From positions 8,410-72,409 of the forward strand of contig CBFIBS010000015.1 in NCBI GenBank assembly GCA_965660945.1: DNA of 64,000 nucleotides, given 5' to 3'. The notes beneath the pieces are model-generated. The model was not told the DNA's origin, did no database searches, and was given only the letters and a program-made list of their open reading frames with translations. Numbering within the stretch: the first letter of the stretch is position 1; each line of letters begins with the position of its first letter. Positions 37,453-49,055 of the stretch are shown here, one piece after another. Source of the DNA: UBA7985 sp002711265 (lineage in GTDB: Bacteria > Pseudomonadota > Alphaproteobacteria > UBA7985). The position numbers were made by a program, and so were the translations under genes.

Positions 37453-37874
37453 CGTGACTGCAGCTCTGCGGCGAGAGCCATAACGTAATCGTGGTTCTTG
37501 CCGTAGTCGATGTGACCGTAGATTGACTTGCTGTAGAGGCTGACCCGAGACCCCTGCTCGGTCGGCTCGATCCAGTAGTACAGCCCATTGGGATATTTCA
37601 GGATCGGGGTTCGGATCACGTAGACCCCCGACAAGGCTTGCTGATCGCGCAGGCTGCCGCCCTTTTCACCCTGTGCAAAGCGTCGGATAGCGGCGTGGAT
37701 CGCTTCCTGATCCAGCCCGACGATCTCGATGGAGCCGCCATCGCTGCTCGCCGGTGTCAGATCCGTATCGGCAAGGAGGAAGTCGTTCGGGCTTGACGAC
37801 CGTCGAAGGGCGTCGAGGTCGAGCGGCCCGATCGCGTTATCCGGGAAAATCAGCGCAAACAGGACTTCGAACAC
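37449..37874 (-). CDS. DUF1499-like protein
   Basis: 141 residues with an N-terminal hydrophobic start (MFEVLFALIFP). The C-terminal half, YVIRTPILKYPNGLYYWIEP then RVSLYSKSIYGHIDYGKNHD, resembles the DUF1499 pattern in which a beta-rich domain ends with a Ser-rich strand and a DLGVN-like turn. GTG start at 37874 with GGGAGG at good spacing. Convergent with the secreted-protein gene and overlapping its stop. Function unknown; the DUF1499 assignment is by motif shape only. Confidence 0.65.
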   Translation of the reverse strand: MFEVLFALIFPDNAIGPLDLDALRRSSSPNDFLLADTDLTPASSDGGSIEIVGLDQEAIHAAIRRFAQGEKGGSLRDQQALSGVYVIRTPILKYPNGLYYWIEPTEQGSRVSLYSKSIYGHIDYGKNHDYVMALAAELQSR

Positions 37875-37982
37875 ACCGGACCTCCCGCAGTCTCTGAAAA
37901 CCGGAAAAAATGAACCGTCGCGCCCTTTGCGAAGGGCCGCCGCGACAGGCTGAACCTTGCCTAATGCTGGGAGTTAACGCAC

Positions 37983-39191
37983 ATGCCTGTCATGGAAAGC
38001 CAGACACCGAAAATAATCGTTATCGGGGCAGGCCCGGTCGGGCTGAGCCTCGGGCTGGGCCTCGCGCAGAATGGCTTCCGCGTTCAGGTGGTCGAAGCCG
38101 GGTCAGACCCCCGCACGCGCACAGGACCGCGACCCGCCCGGTCGACCGCGCTGATGCCGCTTAGTCAAGAAACGCTGGCCCGGCTTGGCGTCTGGGAGCG
38201 GGTCGCCGACAAGGGCGCGCCGCTGCACAAGCTGCGACTCATCGACGATCAGGCCGACCGCTGGACCAACCCGGTGATCGAGGTGTTCAGCGCCGAAGAA
38301 ATAACCAGCACACCCTTTGGCCACAATGTCGTCAACGCCGACCTCGTCGACGCACTGCTCGAGCGTGCGGCCGAATGGGGCGAGGCAGCGCTGGAACTAC
38401 TGTTCGACGCCCCCGTGACGGGCTGGGCGCCGGGACAGGTCACGCTCGGCGATGGCGTCGTGCTGGAGGCAGACTTGATTCTCGACGCTGCCGGGCGGCG
38501 CTCGCCGGTGCCCGAACTGGCCGGGATCAGTCTGCAGGACTACCGCCCCGATCAGATCGCGCTGGTCTGCCAGATCGAGCACAGCATCGACCACGAGGGC
38601 ATTTCCACCGAATTCCACCGCCGCGAAGGGCCGCTGACCACCGTACCCATGCCGGCGACTGCCGTGGGCCAGCCGCAGTCAGCCATCGTCTGGGTCCACC
38701 GCCCCGGCCACGCGGAGGAACTGCGCATGCTGGACGACGCGGCCTTTGCCCGGGCGCTGCAAAGCGCGCTGCGCGGCGTTCTGGGAGAAATCACCAGTCT
38801 CCGTGCCCGGGGCGGGTTCGAAGTTGGCACGCAAGTCGCCGAGCGCTTCGACGGGCCACAGCTGGCACTGGTCGGAGAAACCGCCCACGTCATGCCACCG
38901 ATCGGGGCGCAGGGCCTCAATACGTCGCTGGCCGACGTTGCCGTGATGCTGTCTCTGCTCGACCATCCATCCCGCCTGCAAGACCCCGATATGCTGCGAA
39001 GCTATAGTGCCAGGCGCCGGGGCGATGTAATAACACGTCTAACGGCGACCCACTTTTTGAATCAGGCGATACAAAGCCATCGTTTCGGGTTGGATCACGC
39101 CCGGCGCGGCGCGCTCAAGAGCCTTGGTTGGCTCCGTCCTATGCGCCATGGATTGATGCGCGCAGGCATGCGCCCTTTTGGAGTTGGCTGA
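37983..39191 (+). CDS. UbiH/UbiF/Coq6-family FAD monooxygenase
   Basis: 402-residue flavin hydroxylase of the ubiquinone-biosynthesis family. FAD site GAGPVG at 15-20 with Glu near the end of the second strand, and the C-terminal FAD segment GETAHVMPPIGAQGLNTSL that defines the UbiH group. It hydroxylates the ubiquinone ring at one of positions C1, C5 or C6; which one cannot be told. ATG at 37983 with GGGAG upstream. The eda gene starts 6 bp after the stop. Confidence 0.9.
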   Translation: MPVMESQTPKIIVIGAGPVGLSLGLGLAQNGFRVQVVEAGSDPRTRTGPRPARSTALMPLSQETLARLGVWERVADKGAPLHKLRLIDDQADRWTNPVIEVFSAEEITSTPFGHNVVNADLVDALLERAAEWGEAALELLFDAPVTGWAPGQVTLGDGVVLEADLILDAAGRRSPVPELAGISLQDYRPDQIALVCQIEHSIDHEGISTEFHRREGPLTTVPMPATAVGQPQSAIVWVHRPGHAEELRMLDDAAFARALQSALRGVLGEITSLRARGGFEVGTQVAERFDGPQLALVGETAHVMPPIGAQGLNTSLADVAVMLSLLDHPSRLQDPDMLRSYSARRRGDVITRLTATHFLNQAIQSHRFGLDHARRGALKSLGWLRPMRHGLMRAGMRPFGVG

Positions 39192-39197
39192 TCGACC

Positions 39198-39842
39198 ATG
39201 AGCAGCGCCACAGAGACGGATTTTGTCATCGACGCAGCCCCGGTCATTCCGGTGGTGGTCCTCGAAGACTCAAGCAAGGCGCACGATCTGGCCGCCGCAC
39301 TGGTCGCGGGCGGCCTTCCCTGCATTGAAATCACCCTCCGCACCCCCGCGGCCATGGACGCGCTCGCCGCCGTCGCCAGCGTCGAAGGCGCGATCCCCGG
39401 CGTCGGCACGGTCACGACACCAGCGCAGATGGAAGCGGCCAAGGACCGCGGCGCACGCTTCGCCGTCTCACCCGGCCATACCGCCGCGCTGCTCGATACG
39501 GCGGACGCCCTGAGCCTGCCCTACCTGCCCGGAGCGGCCACACCGGCGGAGATGCAGGCGCTGATGGAGCGGGGATACCGCAATCTTAAATTCTTCCCAG
39601 CCCAAGCATCGGGCGGGGCCGCTTATCTGAAAAACTTCGCAGGCGTGTTCAAGGGCCTGCGCTTCTGCCCCACGGGCGGCGTATCGCCAGCGAATATAGC
39701 CGATTATCTGAGCCTGCCGAACTGCGACGTGGTCGGCGGCTCCTGGGTCGTTCCGACGGCGGCGGTTGAGGCTGGCGACTGGGATCAGTTGACCGAGCTT
39801 GCCCGAGCCGCCATTTCAATGGCGACGTCGATCAACCGCTGA
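39198..39842 (+). CDS. eda: 2-dehydro-3-deoxy-phosphogluconate (KDPG) aldolase
   Basis: 214-residue class I aldolase that splits KDPG into pyruvate and glyceraldehyde 3-phosphate, the last Entner-Doudoroff step. The catalytic Glu44 is in CIEITLRTP, the Schiff-base Lys131 in NLKFFPA, and FCPTGGVSP binds phosphate. It is on the opposite strand to, and near, the zwf-pgl-edd-glk operon, so the pathway is complete in this locus but in two transcripts. It is linked to ubiH-like and to the small acidic gene downstream. Confidence 0.95.
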   Translation: MSSATETDFVIDAAPVIPVVVLEDSSKAHDLAAALVAGGLPCIEITLRTPAAMDALAAVASVEGAIPGVGTVTTPAQMEAAKDRGARFAVSPGHTAALLDTADALSLPYLPGAATPAEMQALMERGYRNLKFFPAQASGGAAYLKNFAGVFKGLRFCPTGGVSPANIADYLSLPNCDVVGGSWVVPTAAVEAGDWDQLTELARAAISMATSINR

Positions 39843-39852
39843 GGCTGCCGCT

Positions 39853-40188
39853 GTGACGGACCAAAATCCAATGCCTACCGATGCCGCGCACCTGCGTGAG
39901 ATGGTGGAACGGGCAACCCCGGAGCAGCGCCTCGCGCTGGCCAAGGCCGGGATCACCCTCGCCGTGCTGCAGGAAAAGCTGCGCATGGGCTTCACCAACG
40001 AAGAAGTCGCGACGGTGCTGGCCACCGACGAAGACGACGAGGTCATCACCGAGGCCTATGAGCTCTGGCGGCAACGCTTGGAGCAGTTCACCGAAACCCT
40101 CAACGACGAGGGTCAGTTGAACGACGACGGGAGCTATGACAGCGGTGAGGACGACGAAGACGGCGACAGCGGTCTCGACTTCCTCTGA
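39853..40188 (+). CDS. Small acidic protein of unknown function
   Basis: 111 residues from a GTG at 39853 with GAGG upstream; an ATG at 39871 is an alternative. The N-terminal two thirds is predicted helical (LREMVERATPEQRLALAKAG, LRMGFTNEEVATVLATDEDD). The tail is very acidic (GEDDEDGDSGLDFL). No signal or membrane segment. I do not recognise a family. It lies 10 bp after eda and is probably in the same operon. Confidence 0.7.
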   Translation: MTDQNPMPTDAAHLREMVERATPEQRLALAKAGITLAVLQEKLRMGFTNEEVATVLATDEDDEVITEAYELWRQRLEQFTETLNDEGQLNDDGSYDSGEDDEDGDSGLDFL

Positions 40189-40245
40189 CACCGGCCCAGC
40201 GGCAGGCTGGCGGATCTGCGGGACTACCGGACTGCGGGCTGAGGT

Positions 40246-41217
40246 TCAGCGCTGTGCGGCGGCGACGCAGCCAGTCAGTGCTGGGGTTTCCCCGATCAGC
40301 AGATAGGTCGGAATATCCTGATTGAATTTCTGCATCCGGCCCTTGTCCTCGAACCGGGTCCGGAACGGCGACAGCGGCAGAAAGTCCCGCAGCGCCTGCG
40401 CCACACCCCCAGCCACGTAGACCCCGCCGCGCGCGCCCAGCGTCAGCGCAAGGTCGCCGCCGAACTTGCCCAGCAGCCCGCAGAACAGCGAGATGGTCTG
40501 ACGCTGGATTGAGGTTTCCTCGGCCATGCCGGTCTCGACGATCTCCTTGGCCGACTGCGGCAGAACCGGCACCTGCTCGATCTCCGCGAGGGATTCGAAC
40601 AGCATTTCCAGCCCCGCACCACTGAGAATGCGCTCAGCCGACACCCGCCCGCCGGTGATACGGCGTCGCAGGATCGCGAGGATCCGGTCTTCCAACTCGC
40701 GACGAGGGGCAAAGGCCACGTGACCGCCCTCGCCCGACAGCGTGATCCAGCCCCCGTGGCGGTCTGGCACAGCGCCCGAAACCCCAAGCCCAGTCCCAGG
40801 GCCAAAAATTGCCTTAGGCGACATCGCCTCTGGCTCACCGCCACCGAGCTTGAGCAGCTCGTCTTCAGGCAGGTAGGGAATGGCGTAGGCCAGCCCGCTG
40901 AAATCGTTGATCAGGGTGAATTCCAGCTCGAAGCTGCGCGCAATCTGCTCCTTGTCAATCAGCCACGACCCGTTCGTGAGCGCGACGACATCGTCCTCGA
41001 CCGGCCCTGCTGCGCAGAAACACGCGCGCCCGATCGCCTCCAGATCCCCGGACGACAGGCCCAGATCGTCGAAGTAGCGCCGAACCGCGGTTTCCGGGTT
41101 GGGAAAGTCGCTGATCTTGTACTTGCGGATGCGCTCGACCGGCTGGTCGGGCGTGGTGCCCAGACCGAAGCGAACGTTGGTACCGCCGATATCGGCGACG
41201 AGGACAGAATCGCGCAT
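40246..41217 (-). CDS. glk: Glucokinase
   Basis: 323-residue ATP-dependent glucokinase of the bacterial Glk type. It opens with the phosphate-binding ADIGGTNVRFG and has FGPGTGLGVSG and ARGGVYVAGGVA in the C-terminal lobe. I chose the ATG at 41217; an upstream TTG at 41223 is less likely. It follows edd by 7 bp and is the last gene of the operon, giving glucose 6-phosphate for Zwf. Confidence 0.95.
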   Translation of the reverse strand: MRDSVLVADIGGTNVRFGLGTTPDQPVERIRKYKISDFPNPETAVRRYFDDLGLSSGDLEAIGRACFCAAGPVEDDVVALTNGSWLIDKEQIARSFELEFTLINDFSGLAYAIPYLPEDELLKLGGGEPEAMSPKAIFGPGTGLGVSGAVPDRHGGWITLSGEGGHVAFAPRRELEDRILAILRRRITGGRVSAERILSGAGLEMLFESLAEIEQVPVLPQSAKEIVETGMAEETSIQRQTISLFCGLLGKFGGDLALTLGARGGVYVAGGVAQALRDFLPLSPFRTRFEDKGRMQKFNQDIPTYLLIGETPALTGCVAAAQR

Positions 41218-41224
41218 GATCAAC

Positions 41225-43099
<1,875 letters not shown>

Positions 43100-43165
43100 G
43101 GCTCTTTTTCTTTCATCGGGACCGCCAGCCGCGACGGGCGCGGTCCCCGTTTATGTATCGACCAG

Positions 43166-43852
43166 CTAGGGCGCCCAGAACGTTTCTACCGGGCAGTGAG
43201 GATGGTGGAGAAACCAGGAAATCGGCGTTGTCGATGGCTGGTCACGCAGGCGGGCGTCTTCGTAGACCTCCCGCTTGCCCGCGCCTTCGAAATGCAGGAA
43301 CACACGCGTTGCCTGCGCCAGAAACGGGCCGGAGTGGGTCAGGCGTGTGACCATGGGTTCCATGGTCGGCTCGGCGGCGATCACCGGCGCCGCGTCGGCC
43401 GACAGCCCCTGCTCCAGCTGCGGCGAACCGGGGAACAGGCTGGCGGTATGACCGTCTCCCCCCAGCCCCAGCACCACCACGTCTGGGCGCAGGGCCGCGC
43501 CGGCGGCCCACTGGGCAGATTTCTCAACCCCCAGTTCGGGATCGAACAGCGGCTGGAAGGTCGCCCCGAAGGCCTCACCCACCAGCAGGTTCTCTCCCAC
43601 CAACTTGGCATTCGAGTTGGGGTCGAAGCTCTCCACACAGCGGTCATCGACCAGACCGATGGTCACCCGCTCCCACGCCAAAGCTTCCGCCGACAGCGCT
43701 GCGAAGAAGGCCTTGGGCGTTGAACCGCCGGAGACCAGCAGCCGCGCCTGCCCGTTGGCGGCAATGGCATCGACCAGCGACTTGGCGGCGATCCATGCCA
43801 GCCGCTGGGCCAGAACGTCGGAGGATGCGTAGAGGTGTTCTGCGATGATCAT
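43166..43852 (-). CDS. pgl: 6-phosphogluconolactonase
   Basis: 228-residue DevB-type lactonase that hydrolyses the product of Zwf. It shows LLVSGGSTPKAFF near the start and GLGGDGHTASLFPGS, the two signatures of the glucosamine-6-phosphate-isomerase-like fold. The ATG is 9 bp after the zwf stop. Residues after the GDGHTASLFP motif are normal, with no truncation. Confidence 0.95.
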   Translation of the reverse strand: MIIAEHLYASSDVLAQRLAWIAAKSLVDAIAANGQARLLVSGGSTPKAFFAALSAEALAWERVTIGLVDDRCVESFDPNSNAKLVGENLLVGEAFGATFQPLFDPELGVEKSAQWAAGAALRPDVVVLGLGGDGHTASLFPGSPQLEQGLSADAAPVIAAEPTMEPMVTRLTHSGPFLAQATRVFLHFEGAGKREVYEDARLRDQPSTTPISWFLHHPHCPVETFWAP

Positions 43853-43861
43853 GGCCCTGCC

Positions 43862-45340
43862 CTACTTCATGTCCTCGTGCCAGCTGCGCCCATCCCGGCG
43901 CATCATCTCGGCAGCGGCATCCGGTCCCCAGCTTCCCGCAGCATAGGGCTCGGCACCTTTCTCGGTCTCCGTCCAGTGATCGAGCACCGGCGTCATCCAC
44001 GCCCACGCGGCCTCCAGCTCATCGCGGCGCATGAACAGCGTGCGGTTGCCCCGCACCACGTCGAGCAGCAGGCGCTCGTATGCATCGGGGAAGCGCTCCA
44101 GCTCGAACTCGTCCTTGAACGAGAGATCGAGGCTCGCGGCGCGCAGGCGCATGCCGCCCGGGCCGGGGTCCTTGGTCATCAAACGCAGGCTGACGCCCTC
44201 GTCGGGCTGCAGCCGGATCACCAGCCGGTTGGGCACCACTTCGTCGGTGGTCACCGGGCGGAAAATCGAATGCGGGATCGCCTTGAAGTGAACCACGATT
44301 TCGGAGGAGCGGATCGGCAACCGCTTACCGGTGCGCAGGTAGAACGGCACCCCCGCCCAGCGCCAGTTGTCGACAAAGGTCTTGAGCGCAACGTAGGTCT
44401 CGGTCCGGGTCGGTTCACCCAGCTCGTCGGCGTAACCGGGGACCGACTCGCCGTCGACCGAACCCGCCTGATACTGGCCTCGGATGACGTTGAGCTGGAA
44501 ATCCTCCGCCGAGAACGGCCGCAGGGCGCGCAGCACCTTGAGCTTCTCATCGCGGACACTGTCGGCGTCCATGCTCGCCGGGGCTTCCATTGCAGTCAGG
44601 CACAGCAGCTGGGCGAGGTGGTTCTGCACCATGTCGCGCAGGGCGCCAGACTTGGAGTAGTAGGTGGCGCGGTCACCGGCGCCGATGTCTTCGGCCACGG
44701 TGATCTGTACGTGGTCGACCACGGCCTTGGACCAGATGCTCTCGAACAGGACATTACCAAAGCGCAGGGCCATCAGGTTCTGCACCGACTCTTTGCCCAG
44801 ATAGTGGTCGATCCGGTAGACCTGCGATTCATCGAAGGCCTCAGCCACGGCGGCGTTGATTTCCTGACTCGAAGGCAGGTCGTGCCCGAGCGGCTTCTCC
44901 AGAACCAAGCGGTCCTTGGGACCATTGAGCCCGACTTCGGCGAGGAAAGCCGATATCGGCCCGAACAGCGAAGGCGGGGTCGCCAGATAGATCACACGGA
45001 CCCGGTCCGGGTGCTCGTCGAGCTTGTCCTTGAGCGCGCGGTAGCCATCAACGGTGAAGGCGTTGTTCGGCATGTAGGCAAACCGGCCCAGAAAGCGTTT
45101 CAGGGTGTCGGCATCGAGGTCCTTTTCCGGGACAAACTCGCGCAGCGCCGCTTCGACCTGCATGACGAATTCCGCGTCGCTGAGCTCGGAGCGTGCGACG
45201 CCGATAATCCGCGCCTGATCGGGCAGCTGGCCGTCGAGTTCCCGGTGGAACAGGGCGGGAAACAGCTTGCGTTTGGCCAAGTCGCCGGTGCCACCAACGA
45301 CGACATAGTCAAAGGGGTCAACAACGATGATCTTCGACAT
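43862..45340 (-). CDS. zwf: Glucose-6-phosphate 1-dehydrogenase
   Basis: 492-residue first enzyme of the Entner-Doudoroff and pentose phosphate routes. The nucleotide-binding GGTGDLAKRK is at 16-25 and the active-site signature RIDHYLGKE at 176-184, with His179 in the catalytic region. First gene of zwf-pgl-edd-glk. An orphan sugar-ABC ATPase gene lies upstream on the same strand after a 133-bp gap. Confidence 0.97.
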   Translation of the reverse strand: MSKIIVVDPFDYVVVGGTGDLAKRKLFPALFHRELDGQLPDQARIIGVARSELSDAEFVMQVEAALREFVPEKDLDADTLKRFLGRFAYMPNNAFTVDGYRALKDKLDEHPDRVRVIYLATPPSLFGPISAFLAEVGLNGPKDRLVLEKPLGHDLPSSQEINAAVAEAFDESQVYRIDHYLGKESVQNLMALRFGNVLFESIWSKAVVDHVQITVAEDIGAGDRATYYSKSGALRDMVQNHLAQLLCLTAMEAPASMDADSVRDEKLKVLRALRPFSAEDFQLNVIRGQYQAGSVDGESVPGYADELGEPTRTETYVALKTFVDNWRWAGVPFYLRTGKRLPIRSSEIVVHFKAIPHSIFRPVTTDEVVPNRLVIRLQPDEGVSLRLMTKDPGPGGMRLRAASLDLSFKDEFELERFPDAYERLLLDVVRGNRTLFMRRDELEAAWAWMTPVLDHWTETEKGAEPYAAGSWGPDAAAEMMRRDGRSWHEDMK

Positions 45341-45473
45341 GTGCGATGACCCTAACTTCGGTGTTCAAGTTGGTCGGTACTGCGTACTGAAAGGCCGAGC
45401 CTTCGCCGGACTGCGCGCGCGCAATCCGAAGTTGGCCCGGGCCATGGCTTTGCCTGCGCCGGAGGGGCAGGCG

Positions 45474-46559
<1,086 letters not shown>

Positions 46560-46778
46560 CAGTGGCACTCCCAAGATGAAACGTTTGTTACAAGGCTATT
46601 TCATAGCCGATGGGAGACAGCGTCGCAAATCATGGGCGCATGGTCAAAGGCGCATGGACAAAGCAGCGCAAAAAAGCTGTTGCGATGGAAATAAACCGTC
46701 AAAAGCCATGCAGTTTTGGTCAGATTTGCCGGTTTTTGACCGGCCGCAAGGCTCAGGCGCCCGGCCCGAGTCCAGCGC

Positions 46779-47312
46779 TCAGAGCGTCTGGGGCAACCGC
46801 TCGACGGGAATGGTGTCGCCGACCTGCGTATCCTCGAGGAAGACCGTCGGCCGGATCGGGCTTTCGTCCCGGGCGAAATAGAGCAAGTGCGTGCGGTCAA
46901 TTTTGGCAGCCGTGCGGTACAGCGAAGAGCAGAATTCATCGTCGCTCAGGTCGTAACAGAGCTTGGAATCCTCGATCCGCCATTGACCCAGCACTAGACG
47001 CCCCGGTCGGGGGTTGATGGCCAGCAGGCCATCACGGGAGAAGTAGGAGTACTGAACCGCCGAGGTTTCATCGACCGAGCGGGAAACCAGCGTCCGGCCG
47101 TAGAGCAGCCGCAGCAGGTCGCGCTCACCGAGTTGATGATCTGCCTCGGGGTCGATGAACAGAACCTTTTCCTCGTGCGGAATGTGGGAGAAAGACGCGG
47201 GCTCCACCGTCGACGAAGCCGGGTAATCGTCGCTGGCAAAGAAGTCGGAATAGCCGCAAGCAGCGAGAAATGTCGTCGCCAGCAGCGCCGTCCCAATCAA
47301 AATCCGTTTCAT
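46779..47312 (-). CDS. Putative lipoprotein of unknown function
   Basis: 177 residues. MKRILIGTALLATTFLAAC is a lipoprotein signal with lipobox LAAC. The mature part contains FSRDGLLAINPRPGRLVLGQ, WRIEDSKLCYDLSDDEFC and RTHLLYFARDE. The pattern of a printed background term followed by WRIEDSKLC resembles small beta-barrel domains seen in DUF995-like proteins, but I do not assign a family. The ATG at 47312 gives the cleanest signal; one 15 bp upstream is possible. Alone on its strand, with its start facing the quinone oxidoreductase gene. Confidence 0.7.
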   Translation of the reverse strand: MKRILIGTALLATTFLAACGYSDFFASDDYPASSTVEPASFSHIPHEEKVLFIDPEADHQLGERDLLRLLYGRTLVSRSVDETSAVQYSYFSRDGLLAINPRPGRLVLGQWRIEDSKLCYDLSDDEFCSSLYRTAAKIDRTHLLYFARDESPIRPTVFLEDTQVGDTIPVERLPQTL

Positions 47313-47420
47313 TATGCCAAAGTCCATGGTCTTTTCTTAAATACGTGTTCCGACCTGCAATCGCAGTGCCGTTTACGCGAATTTGAAACAAATGCTATGA
47401 TGAAATTGGGGTGAGCACGA

Positions 47421-48419
47421 GTGACCGAGGCGCGGATCATCGAAATCAGTGAACCCGGCGGACCGGAGGTGCTGGTGCCAGCGCGGCGGTCCGTATCCGG
47501 TCCGGGGCCTGGCGAGCTGCAGCTGGCGGTCGAGGCCTGCGGCGTTAATCGTCCCGACGTGATGCAGCGGCAGGGGCGCTACCGCCCACCCCCCGGCGCG
47601 AGCGACATTCCCGGCCTTGAAGCCGCCGGTGAAGTGCTGGCGGTGGGCGAGGGCGTGCCCACGACACTGATCGGGCAGAAGCTGACGGCGCTCTGTCCCG
47701 GGGGCGGCTATGCCAGTCACGTCACGCTGCCGTGGCAGCACGCCCTGCCCTGGCCCGCGGGCTTTACAGCGGTTCAGGCCGCGGCCCTGCCCGAAACCTT
47801 TTTCACCGTCTACGGCAACATGGTGTTTCGGGGCCGGTTAAAGGCGGGCGAACGCGTCCTGATCCACGGCGGTTCTTCCGGGATCGGCACCACCGCCATC
47901 CAGAAGGCGCGGGCGCTGGGTGCTGCGCAGATCATCGTGACCGTGCGCACGCCGGAAAAGGCCGAGGCCTGCCTCGCGCTGGGCGCCGACCATGCCCTGC
48001 TCTACCCCGATGTGGCGTGGGAGGACGAGGTGCTGGCGCTGACCGACGGCGCCGGCGTCGACGTCATCCTCGACATGGTTGCCGGACCCTATGTTGCGCG
48101 GGATCAGCGCTGTCTGGCGACCGACGGCCGGCTGGTGCTGATCGCCTCGCAGGGTGGGTCAGACGCGCGGTTTGACGCCACGGTGGCGATGATACGGCGG
48201 CAGGTGATCACCGGCTCGACCCTGCGCCCGCAGTCGGTCGAGGCCAAGAACCAGCTCGCCGAAGGGCTTCGGCGGGATATCTGGCCGCTACTCAATAATG
48301 GCAGCATCGCGCCGGTCATCGCGGCGACCTTCCCGCTGGACCAGGCTGCCGAGGCCCACCGCATGATGGAATCCGGCGAACTGATCGGTAAGATCGTGCT
48401 GACAACACAGGAACCCTAA
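47421..48419 (+). CDS. NAD(P)H-quinone oxidoreductase (zeta-crystallin/PIG3 type)
   Basis: 332-residue medium-chain dehydrogenase/reductase without the catalytic zinc ligands. The NADP-binding segment is GGSSGIGTTAIQKARALGA, and the N-terminal EACGVNRPDVMQRQGRYRPP is typical of the PIG3/QorA subgroup. It reduces quinones or activated alkenes with NADPH. GTG start with GGGGTGAG upstream; the thioesterase gene begins 4 bp after its stop. Confidence 0.9.
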   Translation: MTEARIIEISEPGGPEVLVPARRSVSGPGPGELQLAVEACGVNRPDVMQRQGRYRPPPGASDIPGLEAAGEVLAVGEGVPTTLIGQKLTALCPGGGYASHVTLPWQHALPWPAGFTAVQAAALPETFFTVYGNMVFRGRLKAGERVLIHGGSSGIGTTAIQKARALGAAQIIVTVRTPEKAEACLALGADHALLYPDVAWEDEVLALTDGAGVDVILDMVAGPYVARDQRCLATDGRLVLIASQGGSDARFDATVAMIRRQVITGSTLRPQSVEAKNQLAEGLRRDIWPLLNNGSIAPVIAATFPLDQAAEAHRMMESGELIGKIVLTTQEP

Positions 48420-48423
48420 CCCC

Positions 48424-48858
48424 GTGAGCAAGCAACAGCCCCACCAGCGCGCGGACTATCGCGCCTTTTCCGAAATCACCACCCGCTGGATGGACAACGA
48501 CGTCTACGGCCACGTGAACAACGTCGTTTACTATTCGTATTTTGACACGGCTGTTAACGGATTTTTGGTTGATCAGGGCGTGCTCGACTTTCGCAAAGGC
48601 GAAACCGTGGGTCTGGTGGTGGAAACCAGGTGCCAGTTCTTCAGCCCTCTGGCCTTTCCCGATCGCGTGACGGCAGGGATCCGGGTCGCCCGGGTCGGCA
48701 CATCCTCGGTCCGCTACGAAGTCGGCCTGTTCGCCAACGACAGCGACATCGCCGCCGCGCAGGGGCATTTCATCCACGTCTACGTCGATGCACAGGATCA
48801 TCGTGCCCGGGCGCTGCCCGAGGACCTGCGGCGAGCGCTGGATAATCTGCTCATATAA
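48424..48858 (+). CDS. 4HBT-type acyl-CoA thioesterase
   Basis: 144-residue hotdog-fold thioesterase of the YbgC/4-hydroxybenzoyl-CoA type. The catalytic segment RWMDNDVYGHVNNVVYYSYF holds the conserved Asp and the GHVNN turn. Length is normal. GTG start 4 bp after the quinone oxidoreductase gene, so the two are co-transcribed. It would release free acids from CoA thioesters; the chain length is unknown. Confidence 0.9.
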   Translation: MSKQQPHQRADYRAFSEITTRWMDNDVYGHVNNVVYYSYFDTAVNGFLVDQGVLDFRKGETVGLVVETRCQFFSPLAFPDRVTAGIRVARVGTSSVRYEVGLFANDSDIAAAQGHFIHVYVDAQDHRARALPEDLRRALDNLLI

Positions 48859-49055
48859 GCGTCGGGCTTTGATCTTGGCTTGCCCTGCTCTGCTAACCGG
48901 GCCAAACTCGCTGCAATAGGGGTGGGTTCCGGCCTGCCTGACAACAAGGATATACCCGGATTGCCGGGGTTCGGGTCTGCGTTTCGGCTCAAGCGTGTCG
49001 AGGGCGGAACCTTTCTGCTGCGCGGACCCGGGTGGATGAGTGGAGGAAAGCCGAC

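Noticed and set aside
45341..45473. Small plus-strand gene beginning at 45327
   Set aside because: It mostly overlaps the end of the ATPase gene and the zwf start, and has no ribosome site or recognisable features.
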